Assembly (NCBI RefSeq): GCF_907164915.1
Contig: NC_061868.1
Span: 46,003,689-46,067,688, forward strand
Origin: Impatiens glandulifera
Lineage: Eukaryota; Streptophyta; Magnoliopsida; Ericales; Balsaminaceae
DNA: 64,000 bases
Direction: 5' to 3'
A model generated the notes under the pieces. That model saw nothing but the letters and a program-made list of their open reading frames with translations, searched no databases and was not told the origin of the DNA. Shown here in pieces: positions 11,575 through 24,165 of this stretch (position 1 is its first letter; each line of letters opens with the position of its first letter). The position numbers and the translations under genes were made by a program.

Positions 11575-11994
11575 TCAAAGATCTTCAAGAAGGGCAATAA
11601 GATCTGCACACAAATTCACATGTTTTTCGGATCTAATATCAGACATCGTCATGATAGTAACATTGTGAATAATCTTTAACGGCCTACTTTCGTTGTTAAA
11701 AGTTATCAAATTTATTTCCAACAGATAATCCACCAAAAATTATAGAGATAGAGACACATCTTTTAAGTCTCGCATTTTTAGTCGCCCAATCAATTCCTCC
11801 CAAAAGTCACTAACAGTTTCCGGCAGTACCATATCATTTTCAACAGTATTATCAACATTAAATTCATCCGTCTTTCCGTCTTTCAATGCACCATTTGAAT
11901 GGAATTTTTTGGTAGAAGTTAAACTAAAAAATGCCATGCACCTTTTGAATGATATTTGGTTAGAAGTTATACGAAAAGGAAACTCATGTATCAC
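11575..11994 (-). pseudogene. Unidentified frame broken by one stop
   Basis: The minus strand keeps one reading frame for 140 codons interrupted by a single TAA at 11740-11742. The first part includes a run ending DFWEELIGRLKMRDLKD; the second runs to a TGA at 11575 and ends CADLIALLEDL. Codon use looks more protein-like than chance AT-rich DNA, but the upstream end has no convincing ATG (the frame opens with GTG), so it may be a terminal exon or a transposon-borne fragment. An internal near-repeat (ACTTCTA-CAAA-ATTCAAA-GGTGCA, twice) is visible. I do not recognise the family. Confidence 0.35.
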
Positions 11995-12026
11995 GAAAAT
12001 GTCAGGTGTAATTTTTCTTTAAAAAA

Positions 12027-12195
12027 TAATACACTAAACTAATAATACAAGCTTTTACCTCACATTCTCATTATACATTGATTATTTAAAAAAAAAAATA
12101 CACTAAACTAATAATAGAAGCTTTAATTCACATTCTCATTATACATTGACTATTTAAAAAAAATACACTTAACTAATAATACAAGCTTTAACTTA
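12027..12195. repeat. Tandem repeat, 2.5 copies of about 67 bp
   Basis: The unit, containing ATACACTAAACTAATAATA, AAGCTTT and CACATTCTCATTATACATTG, occurs at about 12030, 12099 and (partial) 12164. It sits downstream of the second WAK-like gene. Confidence 0.8.
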
Positions 12196-12380
12196 GTCTT
12201 CCCTCCTCAACCATTTTAAAAAAACATAATACAAACTTTTAACTTCAAAAATTTGAATAACATAAGAAGTAATCAAAATAAAATGTGCAATTGGAATTTC
12301 CAATAAGCAAACAAACAAATGAATGAGAACATAACACAATATATGATTGTGTATGCAATATTTTCCAACTCCCATCACAA

Positions 12381-14760
12381 TTAACGTCCGTCATCTATTC
12401 GATCCATCATACGATTTTTCAAGTTATTAAAATCAGCGCTTTTCGAATAACCGTTTTCATCCCCAAGAACCTCATTATAATCTATGTCGAGAAGTAACTT
12501 AGCTTCTTCGGCATAAGAATTAGACTCTTCCCAAAGATGTTTCTCAGTTATCTTTAACCCTTCAAGCATTGTCGCCACTTCTCTCATTGTAGGCCTCTCA
12601 TCCCCAGTCATCCTTAAACATCTTTGTGCGATCTTAGCCACTTCCTTCATTTCTTCAACAGTTTCATTGTTAGCAATTTTATTGTCGAGAATTTCTATTA
12701 ATCGATCTTCTTTCATCGCACAAACAAAATGCATAGCCAAGTTCTTATGTTTTTCAGGCCTGTCATAAGATAACGCCTTTTCACCCGTTACTAACTCCAC
12801 CAGGACTACCCCAAAGCTATAAACATCGCTCTTCTCCGTTAATAGGTTTGAAAAGAAATATTCTGGATCCAAATAACCGAAAGTCCCTTGAACAAGAGTA
12901 GCTAATTCAGCTTGATCAGCAGGAACCAGTTTCGAAGCCCCGAAATCAGAAACTTTTGCAGTATACATGTCATCCAAGAGTATATTAGCGGATTTGATAT
13001 CCCTATGGATGATCGGGATAGAAGCTGCCGAGTGCAAATAAGCCAATGCTTCTGCGGTATCTGCAGCTATCTTCGAACGCATATCCCACGTGAGCAAAGG
13101 GAATGCAGAATCATCATCATGAATGCGTTCTGAAAGAGTTCCATTCGTGATGAACTCATAAACTAAAGAAGGGACTTCAGTTTCTAGACAACATCCTATA
13201 AGCTTCACCACGTTTCTATGATTGATTTGTGACAGGATGATAACTTCATTAACGAATTGCTCTGTTTGGCTTTCGTCGCTTATCTTAGATTTCTTAATGG
13301 CCACAACTCTGTCATCGGTCAATACTCCTTTGTAGACTGTTCCGAATCCGCCTTGCCCGATAACTCTTTCTTCACTATAGTTGTTCGTCGCCTTCTTGAG
13401 ATCCTCAATAGTGAAAATCCTTGTTGTTTGATTGCTCGACGATGATTCATCTTGTGAGAGCTTCTGTTGTAGTAACAAGCCTCCATTTTGCTGAAAGAAT
13501 TTTTCTTTAAGCTTTATGATCTTCCTTTTTCTTTGAATCCAATATATCCAAGATCCTGCAACTAACAGGACTAAGAGGCCAACGGTAACACTTAGAACAA
13601 TGATTAGTGTAGTAGAATCATTAGACTCAATCTTTGGACTGCAGCCTGTTCCGTTTTTCAAACCATCTCCTTCCAATCCTTTCAAGCAAGAACAAGAGAA
13701 ACTTCCCACTGAATTTGCGCAAGTTGCATTCGAATCACATGGATTTGAAGCTAGACATTCATTAACATCTGCAAAATAAAGCCACCCAATTCAAATTATA
13801 TCTGAAATATTGATAAAACTATTATCAATTTACCAAATAATCAGGTCCCATACCTTGACAGCCATTAACAAGATAAGGATTTCCTTGATACCCAGAAGAG
13901 CAATTGCAGAAATAGCCAGGTCCATTAGTAGAATCAATACAATCACTATTCGCCGCCATGCAAGCGAAACTCGAAGAATTCCTCCTTTCTTCTTCGCAAG
14001 TCTTGTTCCCAATCCCCCAATCCAAAATAGCAGGGAAACTCTTCTTATCCAAAAGGCCACGAATGTCGGATAATGAAAAGTTGAAAGCGCTGGTTTCGCC
14101 AAGGAACGCGTGGCTGCAAGGATTAAATCCCCAGACAGTGACATGATCCTCTATACTGTTTATTGCAATTGCATAATTCCTGGTTTGTTTGCGAATTGAA
14201 AAGAGGCAACAACCGAAACCAGAGCAAGAACCATTGGTAACAGCCTGAGGAGTACTGCAGAAAGATGTACAACCAGAATAATACGAAGTAAGTCTTGAAC
14301 TTGCAGCTACTACTACAGTATCACAACCGATTCCTATAAACTTGTTCTTTGTGTCGGAGATGAAGAAATTCTGGGGAAGCAATACTTCGCTCACACTCAC
14401 TTGTCTGGTCTCATTGGCGATCAGACCACCGGTCTGGTTATAGCAATTACGAGCGACGGGTGATGAGACACGTATTTGCCCATCGGGCATTATATCGAGA
14501 AGTTCGAAGGGATTGGTGGTTACATTACTTAGAAATGGTTTGGGAGGATTGAAATGGGTTTCGTTGCATACAACAAGGAAAGTCGGATTTAGATAACAAT
14601 CTGGGGTTGTGCCAAAGGGGAAAGGGATGTTGATACCGCCGCATGTGGTGGTGCAATTCGGACCTGGCTGCATTACTGAAACTGCCGGCGCCGGCGATAA
14701 TATTGTCACCAGAAAGAAGAAAGTTGACATAGATTTGGCCCAATGCATGGTTTTTGACAT
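12381..14760 (-). CDS. WAKL: Wall-associated kinase-like receptor, copy 2
   Basis: Coding exons 14760-13854 and 13768-12381, phase-1 junction, 764 residues. Same architecture as the gene at 7002: signal peptide, GUB_WAK domain, WAK-associated region, EGF, calcium-binding EGF (DVNEC), membrane span, complete kinase with [12 protein letters not shown] lysine, HRD, DFG and [10 protein letters not shown]. The second exon is exactly as long (1388 bp) as its partner's and the kinase is about 90% identical by eye. In contrast, residues about 103-225 of the ectodomain differ strongly, with two extra residues near the VSVSEVLLPQ segment. Predicted plasma-membrane pectin or wall sensor. Three W-box cores upstream are shared with copy 1. 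Confidence 0.95.
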
Positions 14761-15404
14761 TTTTGGGGTGGTTTTCTGGCTCGCTGGAAAGTAGTTGTTA
14801 TGGGTAAGTATGGTTCATCTTCTTGGTTTTAAATGGAAAGCCATGGACAGTCAAAGCCATCAAATTAGAGTGCTCTGTTTGACTTTGGGATAAAGGTTCT
14901 GAATTTTGACCTTTGAAATAATATAAAGAATGCAAGATTTGAAATATGATGAATATGTAAATGACCCTTAATTTCTTTTTCAATTTAGAATTGATTCATG
15001 AATTAATTTAATTTTGAATATACCCTTTACTTTATTTTTTATTTTAATGCAATGAAGTATAGTAAATTGAATGTGTTTACATGGATTTTTTTAAATGTTT
15101 GTTGTGTTCGAATAATCATTGATTTGATGTACATATTTTTGTTGTTTTATTTAAATGATTAAATATTTGAAGATAATAGTATATTATTTCAAACATATTT
15201 TTTAATATTTTATTTTTTCCAAATTAATAAAATTGTAAATTACAATTTATAAATACTTTTTTTTTTTTACAAGAAATGGAGAACAAGAAACCTACCTATA
15301 CTAAATGCACATGGTTAATTTTTTAAAAAAATTAATCAATTTGTGTGTGAGTATTGAGAAGTTATATTTTTATGGTGATTATTAATTATCATAATTATTT
15401 TTTT

Positions 15405-16116
15405 TAGGGAATAATGTCAATTTTATCATCGAACTATAATGGAATATTCACGTATATGACTGAACTAATTTTTGTTCGTTCATACCACTGTAGTTGAGTT
15501 TAATGTCCATCTATGTCAAATCCGTTAAGTTTTCCGTTAAATGATGACACGTGTGATTTACATGTCATTTTTATAAATTAATATATATTATATTTTTATT
15601 TTTATTCAATATTTTAAATAATAAAACTTAATTTACATTTTTAAAGGTATTAATCAAATAAATTATATATTTTGAGAAGCATTTACAATAATTCACTTTA
15701 TTTTAATTAATATATTTTTAACATTTCTTTTTATTAACATTTCTAAATAATAACGCTAATAAAAATAAATGTTAAAAATATATTAATTAAAAAAAAAAAG
15801 TAAATTATTATTAGTGTCTCTCAAAATGTCTATATTGTTTGGTTAATGCCTTTAAAAATATAAAAAAAATTATTATTTAGAAATTATGAATAAAAAAAAT
15901 AAAAATATAATATATATTATTTTTTTTAAAAATAACATGTCAATCACACGTGTCATCATCTAACGAAAAACTTAACGGAATTGTATGTTTTTGTCCAGCA
16001 GTGACATAGATGAACATTAAACTCAACTTCAGTAGTATAAACGAACAAAAATTAGTTCAGTGAAATACGTGAATATTCCGTCATAGTTCAATGGTAAAAT
16101 TGACATTCTTTCCATT
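15405..16116. mobile_element. Mutator-like MITE with long inverted termini
   Basis: Termini of roughly 170-190 bp are inverted copies: left GGGAATAATGTCAATTTTAT then GGAATATTCACGTAT and CTAATTTTTGTTCGTT; right, read inverted, GGAAAGAATGTCAATTTTAC then the same landmarks. Both arms end near ATGATGACACGTGTGATT. The AT-rich centre has no transposase. The flanks carry A plus eight T on one side and A plus nine T on the other, compatible with a 9-bp target duplication but low in information. The inverted partner arm (near 6220-6300) lacks it, giving an empty site. Confidence 0.75.
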
Positions 16117-17324
16117 TTTTTTTATATAAATAATAAGTTTGTAATCAATATGAAATATGTGATTAATCATCTTTAATATAAAATCTTTACAATTTTTTTT
16201 ATTGTTGTATAAAATTAGTTTTAGAATATAATTTCTTTAGTAAAAATTTATATGATTTTCATCTTACATTTTCCCATTTTTTTGCTAATCTATTAATGAA
16301 ATGATCAATTCAATCATGCCAAATATGAACTTATTTTGACGGATTTTTTTTTCTTACATTTGATATGTATATGAGTACCAACTGAAATTCGAAGTATTAT
16401 AAGCAATATTTCTTTTTTTTTTAGTGTGCACATGATGGCAACATTAGGACTCACTTCAAAGTTCATAAGAAATTTTATTGTAAAGGGCTCAATTAATAAT
16501 TTTGTAAACTTTTGAGGGTGAATTTATATCCAATAAATTATATATATATATATGTGTGTGTGTGTTATTTTGCAAGTTGGATATTCGACTAACCTAATCT
16601 TGAAGTCTGATACAATGATTGACAAGTTTTTATTAATTTTTATTTAACAAGTTGATGATCCTAATTTTGTTAGGACTAATAACTAATAGTTTAATGAATC
16701 TGGTGTTTTCATAGTTAATTAAGAATGATATATACAACAATGGTTAGAAATTAGACTCAGATTAAATTTGTGTTTAATGTAGGTTAGTCAGTTCGGTATA
16801 TTAAGTTTTTTTTATTGATACAGTCAGAATGTTAGTTTTCCCGATTACAGCCCATTTATTAAAACAAATAACATATTTCTAGTATTTTATAAACATAAAT
16901 AGATTTAACTTAGTGGTTTAGATTGTAAATAAATAATTTTTATCTAGTAATGATTTCTAACCTCACCAAAACTTTTTTTTTATCATTTTTTTAGCGGTCA
17001 AAATTGACGTTTTTTTAGACGGAAACAACCCAAAACTCGAGGCCAGTATAGAGTATAAAAAAATGTGGTGTAAAAAGTTATACCAATATCATACCGGAAT
17101 TTCGGTATATCAAAGTTTCAGAACGATGAAAGTGCTATACCGAATGTGGGTGTCCCTATAAGCTTAGTATACAAGACGAGTTTTCTAGAAATATTAGTAT
17201 TTTATTATTATTGGTACGAGGTTGCAACATGTGTAAATATGCATTAACTAGTGAAACATCTATAGAAAAAATGAAAATAGAAGCTTGACATATGTAAACA
17301 AATTATCCACATAAAGAGGATGGA

Positions 17325-19835
17325 TTACCTCCCCAAACTTGTTGGGTACAAAATTTGTTCTTGCGTATTATTGTAGCCCATGTCTATGATGCTTGTATCG
17401 CCAAATGCGTATGAGTTTGATGTTTCCAAGGTGTCAATCAAACATAAGGTCTCTTCAGTGTCGGCGCCTTTAATCCATGGGTGTTTTCTCGTTAGCCTCA
17501 AGCCTTCGAGCTCCATTGCCACTTCTTTCATTGAAGGACGATCTTCTCCTCTTACCCCCAAGCACATCTTTGTTATATTGGCTACTTCATTGACCCGTTC
17601 AAAACTTTCTTCGTTGAGTATGTTATTATCAAGAATTTCAACTAAACGATTATCTCTTAACGCCGAGAGAAAATATGTGGCTAAATTCTTATCCTTCAAA
17701 TCTTCACAGTCAAACCGAAGGACATTTCTACCGGTAAGTAGTTCCGCTAGAATTACTCCAAAACTATACACATCACTCTTGTCGGTTAATTGACTTGTTT
17801 GCAAGTACTCGGGGTCTAGGTATCCGAGAGTGCCTTGCACCATTGTCGATAATTCCATTGTATCAATGGATACCAATCTTGATGCACCAAAATCAGATAC
17901 CTTTGCAATATAATTCTCATCTAAGAGGATGTTAGTAGACTTTATATCTCTATGAATTATGGGAATGGAAGCGGATGAGTGTAGATACGATATAGCATTT
18001 GCAGTTTCTGAGGCTATCCTCAAACGATTTTCCCAAGACATGAGGTGAGAGCTGGCCTTATTGCTTTTAGAATGTATATGATCATGTAAAGTTCCGTTTG
18101 AGATGTACTCGTAAACTAATAAGGGCACTTCTGTCTCCAAGCAACATCCCAATAGTCTGACTATGTGCCGGTGATTCACTTGTGATAAAATAATCACCTC
18201 GTTTATGAATTCTTCGACTTGACCCTTCTTCTCGCCGGACATGAATTGTTCAATATGGTCTTTTTGCATGTTTTTCGACACTTTGACAGCCACAACTATT
18301 TTATTCGGAAGAACACCTTTATAAACTGTGCCGAAACCGCCCTCTCCCAAAATGTTAGCTTCGTTGTATCGGTTGGTTGCTTCCTCTAACTCATGGGCGG
18401 TAAATATCTTTGCAGTTTCTCTTGAAGACGACCCTTGACTCGATGAAAGTTGATTTCGCAACATGAAACCACCGTTTTGTTGAAAGAAAATTTCTCTGAG
18501 TTTCATTAGATTTCTTTTCTTTACCAAATGATGTACCCAAATCAATACCATGAATAAAGATGTTATGCCTATAGCAGTACCTATATGAAATTCAAATATG
18601 TCTGAATAAGTTCAATTTTCAAACAAACATTGTTTTCAAAATGTTAAACAAAACTTACTTAGAACAATTATAGCCACAAGTGGTAAAGCCCTTGAACATC
18701 CAGTCCCACCTTTTTTTCCATTGCCATGATATCCCCAAGGACATAAACACTCGTAACCCCCCTCTTTATCCTTACAGATTTTCACACATTCATTAAGGAT
18801 TGGGTCATTGCATTCGTTAATATCTGCAACGTAACAAGAAAGTTATAAGGAAGAATCGTCCAAAAGTAAATTAATCAAAAGTTTTGTGGGTATAATTAAT
18901 TAGTTAGTACCTTTACAACCATCAAAAAGATAGGGATTCCCTTCATATCCATCAAGACATTTGCATCTGTAACCTTCCCCGTTTTGAACGTCCAAACATG
19001 CATTGTTTTGACCATTGCAAGCAAATGTTTGACTATCTTTAGCCGCCTCATCGCAAGTCTTATTACTTATAGCCCATTCAAGCACAACTGGTCGCTCCTC
19101 CTCAGACGGCATTTGATTGAGATGTTTTGTAGAGAAATTGTAGACACTTGTATCCGCAATAAAAGCATAACCACAAGGATTAAAGCCGAACACCTTGGAA
19201 TGATTGTAATAACTAAAAGCATTGCTGTTCAAAGAATGCGTATTTTGAGGAATCGGTACTTGACAACAACCTAAACCGTCACACTTTCCGTCTTGAACGT
19301 CGGTGAGGCTCGCACAGTAAGAAGTGCAAGCGGTGAAAAACGTCATGTTGTTTTGTTGGTTCGTCATTTGACCATAAGTATCGCATCCCAAAACCGTGAA
19401 CTTGTTTTGGGTAGTTGACACGACGAATGAACCCGTGGTTAATTGTCCTTGTTTTCGCACGGATTGACTTTGCCCAAACTCATTATAACAGTCTTCTCCA
19501 ATGTATCTCAATAAAATTTTAATGTGAGCAGCAGAAACATTGATTTGGCTGATCTGGATTGTTGTGTTTGTTACATTTTTTGTCGCCCAATACAATTTGC
19601 CATCGTCCTTACATGTCACAAGGAAGTTTTGGCCACGGTAGGTGTCGTTAGCTAAATAGCATTCTTCGGTGGTGCCAAACGGGTAAGGAATTTCTATTTC
19701 CCCGCATGTTCTGTTGCAGAAAGAGCCCGTCGTCGTCGTCGTTGTTGTTGCAGCAGCTAATTCACAATCATACAAGGACATGAAAAATATGATCAGTATC
19801 AACTTATTTGGTAGAGACGAAGGGGAAAATGCCAT
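17325..19835 (-). CDS. WAKL: Wall-associated kinase-like receptor, three-exon paralogue
   Basis: Exons 19835-18911, 18823-18659 and 18580-17325, all joined in phase 1, give 781 residues. Signal peptide followed by a Thr run encoded by a GTC/GTT-type microsatellite (19729-19752); GUB_WAK (FCNRTCGEIEIPYPFG); WAK-associated region; EGF; calcium-binding EGF (DINEC) on its own exon; membrane span split by the last intron; kinase with GEGGFGTV (about 442-449), Lys463, HRD (573-575), DFG (593-595), GTLGYLDPEY. This is the normal WAK exon plan. Oddity: about 17 extra residues (about 467-483, MQKDHIEQFMSGEKKG) between the catalytic lysine and helix C, which look like a partial copy of the neighbouring QVEEFINEV segment. 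Otherwise intact. Confidence 0.93.
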
Positions 19836-21817
19836 TGTTTTTAATTGTAATTGTAATTTTAATTTGATCTAATGGGTGATTGATATATATAGCAATATTA
19901 TACTATATAGGCCAACTTGCTTGATGAGTGATAAGTCAAATAACGTGTTTATGAGTGGGTTTCTCCTATCATTGTCAATTGACGAGTTCATCATTGATAT
20001 CGATCTGGATCTATATCATCCCGTAAAAAACTTTAAAAATCTCAAGTGGGTAATTAAGAATTTAGGAACATCTCTTTTTCTATTTTTTTTAATATGTCCT
20101 AACATTTCTAACATATCTTGTAAATCTCGTTTTTTTAATTGTCCCGATTAATGTCTCTAAATAGTCACGGTGATCTCCAGCATAATTCATTATATTTCGG
20201 ACACAAATGACTTCGTATATTTGTAACAACAATGTAAATAGGAGGTTGTTTTCACCCCCTTGTAAGAACTACTCACAATAATTAATAATAATGATCTTTC
20301 CCATACATTTATAATAAAATACCATCACTTTAAGATAATATATATTAGTATACCTGTCAATGGTCAATTCCATCCAGCCAGATGGCCCTCCTCATCAATT
20401 TGCTCTAGTTATGTCCAAATATGGTCCAATGGTGAAGAGATATTTTTTTTTAATAATAATTCCTACTTACGTGTATTTATAAAACTCAATCAGTCGGGTA
20501 GCTTGGCTGTTGTTTTCAAACTTTATTATTCATTTTTACAAGTCATGTAGACTAATTATTGTGTCTCATTTATTAAATACTAGCTATTTAATTTTTCTTG
20601 ACTTTTCTATATAAGAAATAATGGGTTGGAGGTTTACTCTTGTTACCTTTACATTATGACGTCGTTTTAAGAGCAATTACCACACTTTTTAATGCGTAGT
20701 ACCATTGATGACTTTTAAACATCATCTTTTTAATCATGAAAATATTATGAATAAGACAGGACTCATTGATCAAGCTATTTAATTTCATATTTTAAAAATT
20801 ATATTATAAAAAAGTATTAATGTTAAATTATAATTATAAATAAAATTATTAATGTTATTAAAATATTTCAAAATAAAATTATTATTTTATTATATGTGGT
20901 TTAACTCCGTGTTTATTTAGTATATATTTAAGTAGTTATTATAAATTAAATATATTATAAATAAATTAGAATTTTCAATCTTATTAAAAATTTAAAATAA
21001 AATTATTGATTAAAAATATTTTATTGATTTAAAAAAATATAAATATTAAAACTATTAATCTTATTAAAAAATTATAATTAAATTATACTTTTAAAATATT
21101 TTATTACTTATTATTTTAAAATAAATCATTAAATCAAAATATTATAAAATAGCAATTAATACACAAGATCGAAATTCAATTTTCCAATGTTTTCCCATTC
21201 TATATATTTGTGGATTTTTTTTCTTTGTTGCGCTAAATGTGATTTGAATATATTTGAAAAAAAAAATGTTCTTACTATTCTTTTTCTAATTAAATAAATA
21301 TAACTCACATTTTTTTTGAGTAAGTCATTTTTAGTACATAGTTATATTTGACACGCGAAATTAGAAGTTCTTTTCATTACAACTATGTATTGTGTTTTTA
21401 GATGTCAATATTAATTTTGTATGTTGAGCTTGATTAAATATATGAGATCAATTTGTTGGATTGGCAATAGAGAGAAAAGCCTATAATTTGTGTTATTGAG
21501 TATAGACAGAGTTTTAATGCTAGATTGGATTGGGCTTTCATGCTCATTTAGGAAACACAAAGAAGTGGAAAGAGGTAGGGAAATTCCCTAAAAACTGTTA
21601 TACATGAGCTAATTAATATTTATATTTAAGTGATAAAAATGGATGAAAGATTAATATTACCTTCCACAAAACTTTATTAGTTTAAATGATGATGTTTAAG
21701 TGTTTGTTCTTTATATTATTTGAATCTTTTAAAATTTGAAAGTCACTTTTACTCAATCTTCATATTTAAATATATATAATGTCCAAATTTATTTATTTAT
21801 TAATAAACAAAAAGGTG
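19836..21817. other. Intergenic DNA upstream of third WAKL
   Basis: No gene seen. Near the WAK-like start are TATA-like stretches (19883-19905) and W-box cores at 19935 and in GTCAATTGAC (19974-19983), compatible with its promoter. The rest is AT-rich filler. Confidence 0.5.
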
Positions 21818-21820
21818 TAA

Positions 21821-22755
21821 GAGCATAGCAGCGCACAAGACCTCTGCCCTCTTATTTTGTCAAATTAATGTTCCACCTCAGCATAAAGCGGGCACATGTT
21901 GTACTTGGTAAAACACTTCAATGCTTCCGCCCGCCCTTCTATCTAGATAACTTAAATGTGAATTTTATTTATACTATTTTAAATAAATAACTAATTTATC
22001 TTATTATAACTAATATTACTATATTATAGTAAAATTTGAGAATTTAAACCCTTAAAACGTGTTAATATAATTAATAAAAAAATATATTAATTTATTTAAA
22101 ATATATATTTATTAATTAAATATATAAATAATATTCCTATATTATAGAAAAAATTTAAAATTTCACCCTTAAAACATGTTAATATGTTAATGTAATTAAT
22201 AGAAAATATGAAATATTTTTATAATTTAAAATATATTATAATATTAAAAATATTAAAAGAATAATGCAAATAAAATAAAATACATAAAATTTTAAATATT
22301 TTGACGGACATTTTATGAAATTGTGAAATATGCTCCACCAAATCGGTTTGTAATTGACATACATAAATAAATTATTCCATCATAAAAACTGAAAATAACA
22401 TACATAAATAAAATATTTCATCATAAAATATTTTTATAATTTAAAATATATTATAATATTATTATAATTTAATATATAATTAATATTCCTATAGTAAAAT
22501 TTTAAAATATATATTTATTTAATGTTATTATAATGTTACTTAAAAATAGTAAGAAAAAATATTATAATTAAATATAACTAATATTCCTATATTATATTAT
22601 ATAATTATGAAAATGTCAGAAGAGGGCATGACCGGCATAGAGGACACTGCCCTCTTTTTGCTTTTATCTACAATGCAAAAAATGAAAAAAAAAACAATGA
22701 CCTACCCTTTTCCACTCTGTCTGATGCAGGCACAGGTCATGCGCTGAAAATGCTC
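21821..22755. mobile_element. Harbinger-like non-autonomous element, 935 bp
   Basis: The left end GAGCATAGCAGCGCACAAGA and the right end, read inverted, GAGCATTTTCAGCGCATGAC are imperfect terminal inverted repeats. Both flanks carry TAA (21818-21820 and 22756-22758), matching the 3-bp TWA target duplication of PIF/Harbinger elements. The interior is AT-rich with locally repeated blocks (CCTTAAAAC-TGTTAATAT twice) and no transposase frame. Confidence 0.6.
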
Positions 22756-23536
22756 TAAAAGTTATTCCTAAAAGAATGTCTCAATTAGATTCTCAAGTAA
22801 AACAAGTTAGATTCAAGTGCATGTTATGTTTGGTTCATTCTAATCTCTTAGATTTAAAAAAGTAAAATAAAATATATTTCAAATATCTCTTTTACTAACT
22901 TTAAATGTTAAATATATTTTTAATTTAATATATAATTTCTAAATTTTTAATTCATTTTAATAAATTTTAAACAACCTATTTTATTTTAATTTTTTATTAT
23001 ATAATTTTTAATAATATAAACACTTTTTTATATAATAATATTATAATTTAAAATAATAAATATTTATGAATTATTTCTAACATATTAAAATATATTCCTA
23101 AATAAATTAATAGTTTTTATTTTTTTAATATTTGAATATATATCGTGGATTTATTATATTTTATGGATTTATTTATATATTTATAAAAATAATTAATAGT
23201 TATAAAATATCAATAGAAAAGCAAACATTTAATATTATGTTAAATATATTTCTTTTATTTTAATATTTATGAAATAATTAGTTTGAAATATCATTGCAAT
23301 AGTTACTTTTATCATAAAATTATATTAGTATGCTAAAAATAATAATTAAATTATTATTATAAAAACTTAGATAATTTTAAAATTAATCAGTATATTTTGA
23401 CATATTTTAAATAGTTTATAAATATTTATTATTGTAATTAATTATTTAACTATTTTAAGACATGTCAAAATATTTTAAATTGATTAATTATTATTATATA
23501 TATATATATATATATATCCAAAAATATAATAAATAC

Positions 23537-23573
<37 letters not shown>

Positions 23574-23627
23574 CCAAAAATATAATAAATACATAATATA
23601 TATATATATATATATATGCATATATTT

Positions 23628-24165
23628 AAACATTAAAATAAAAATATTTAATTTATTTAGCACTATATTTTAAATAGCTCATAAATATTTATTATTTTAT
23701 TTCATAATATTATTGTATTACAAAAAAAAAATTAAGTTAATTATAAAATACTGTATCACTTGTTTAAGTGGGCCGGTTAACTAAAAATTTGGTCTTAAAA
23801 ATCTTTTTAAACATTAAAATAAATATATTTAATTTATTTAGTACTATATTTTAAATAGTTCATAAATATTTATTATTTTAATTTATTATAATATTGTATT
23901 ACACAAAAAAATATATATATATAAAATAAAAAGTTAATTATAAAAATACTATATCACTTTTTTTGGGGCCGGTTAACTGAAAATTTGGTTTTAAAAATAT
24001 TTTTAAACATTAAAATAAAAATATTTAATTATTTAGTACTATATTTTAAATAGTTCAAAAATATTATTATTTTAATTCATAATATTATTTTATTAAAAAA
24101 AGTGAATTATAAAACACTGGATCACTTCTTTTTTGTGGGCCGGATAACTAAAAAAATTGGTAATT
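23628..24165. repeat. Three tandem copies of a 160-196 bp unit
   Basis: Units begin AAACATTAAAATAAA at 23628, 23809 and 24005 and each ends near GGGCCGGTTAACTAAAAATT or a variant. Flanked on the left by two AT runs separated by a repeated AATCCAAAAATATAATAAAT spacer (23517-23620). No coding potential. Confidence 0.8.

Larger units (their letters stand above)
12290..16690 (-). repeat. Right arm of inverted WAK-like duplication
   Basis: Mirror copy of about 5860-9440, holding the second WAK-like gene, its promoter and distal upstream DNA. It is longer than the left arm mainly because a roughly 710-bp inverted-repeat element (15405-16116) was inserted. The two genes face each other tail to tail with about 3 kb between stop codons. 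Confidence 0.8.
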
